Of a stretch of DNA of 64,000 nt, positions 63,959-64,000 are shown one piece after another. Location: the NCBI GenBank assembly GCA_014526335.1, contig JACTAT010000058.1:419955-483954 (forward strand). The letters are read 5' to 3'. The translations under genes and the position numbers were made by a program. Below the pieces are notes generated by a model, which was not told the DNA's origin, searched no databases, and worked only from the letters and a program-made list of their open reading frames with translations. Numbering within the stretch: position 1 is the stretch's first letter; each line of letters opens with the position of its first letter. This stretch comes from Chrysaora quinquecirrha (lineage: Eukaryota; Cnidaria; Scyphozoa; Semaeostomeae; Pelagiidae).

Positions 63959-64000
63959 GTTAGTCATTCTTGTTACCCTTCCGTACTTCCGTACAACCTT

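Overview
The window is animal nuclear DNA: five protein genes, four of them split by many short GT-AG introns, in a repeat-dense background. Protein similarity recognised from memory places it in an invertebrate metazoan, and my best guess is an anthozoan cnidarian (coral or sea anemone). No species is claimed. Exons were built by hand from splice signals, reading-phase agreement across every junction, and remembered human orthologues.

Layout: (1) 577-22252, minus strand: nephrocystin-4 (NPHP4), complete at its 5' end and running off the left edge; an intact tRNA-Asp(GUC) gene sits in one intron. (2) 22253-25482: no gene, but a SINE, a LINE remnant and decayed tandem copies of the end of the next gene. 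(3) 25483-28125, minus: PGAP1, the GPI inositol-deacylase, as one uninterrupted reading frame. (4) 28126-28363: short divergent promoter. (5) 28364-37510, plus: AP2M1, the mu subunit of the AP-2 clathrin adaptor. (6) 37511-39124: convergent spacer with an MITE array. (7) 39125-59323, minus: atypical protein kinase C, with PB1, pseudosubstrate, C1 and kinase parts all visible except one 50-nt exon. (8) 59324-59721: second divergent promoter. (9) 59722 to the right edge, plus: a membrane-anchored protein with two tandem 2-oxoglutarate/Fe(II) oxygenase-like domains, the first of which has lost its iron ligands.

The genes do not form a pathway. NPHP4 and aPKC both act in cilia and cell polarity, AP-2 in endocytosis and PGAP1 in GPI-anchor remodelling in the ER.

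Introns and spacers hold an unusually rich set of repeats: at least four tRNA-headed SINE families, several MITE families, a ~3.35 kb foldback with TTAG-type arms, a 25-bp satellite with ~603-bp higher-order period, several hundred bases each of CAT, AATAAC, CAAGT, CTAA and CAGT repeats, and LINE 3' fragments. The most notable points are the pseudo-enzyme/enzyme tandem oxygenase, the excess of splice donors with T at +3 (12 of 60, all with G at -1 and +5), the giant foldback beside the missing kinase exon, and the uninterrupted PGAP1 frame with decayed copies of its own end.
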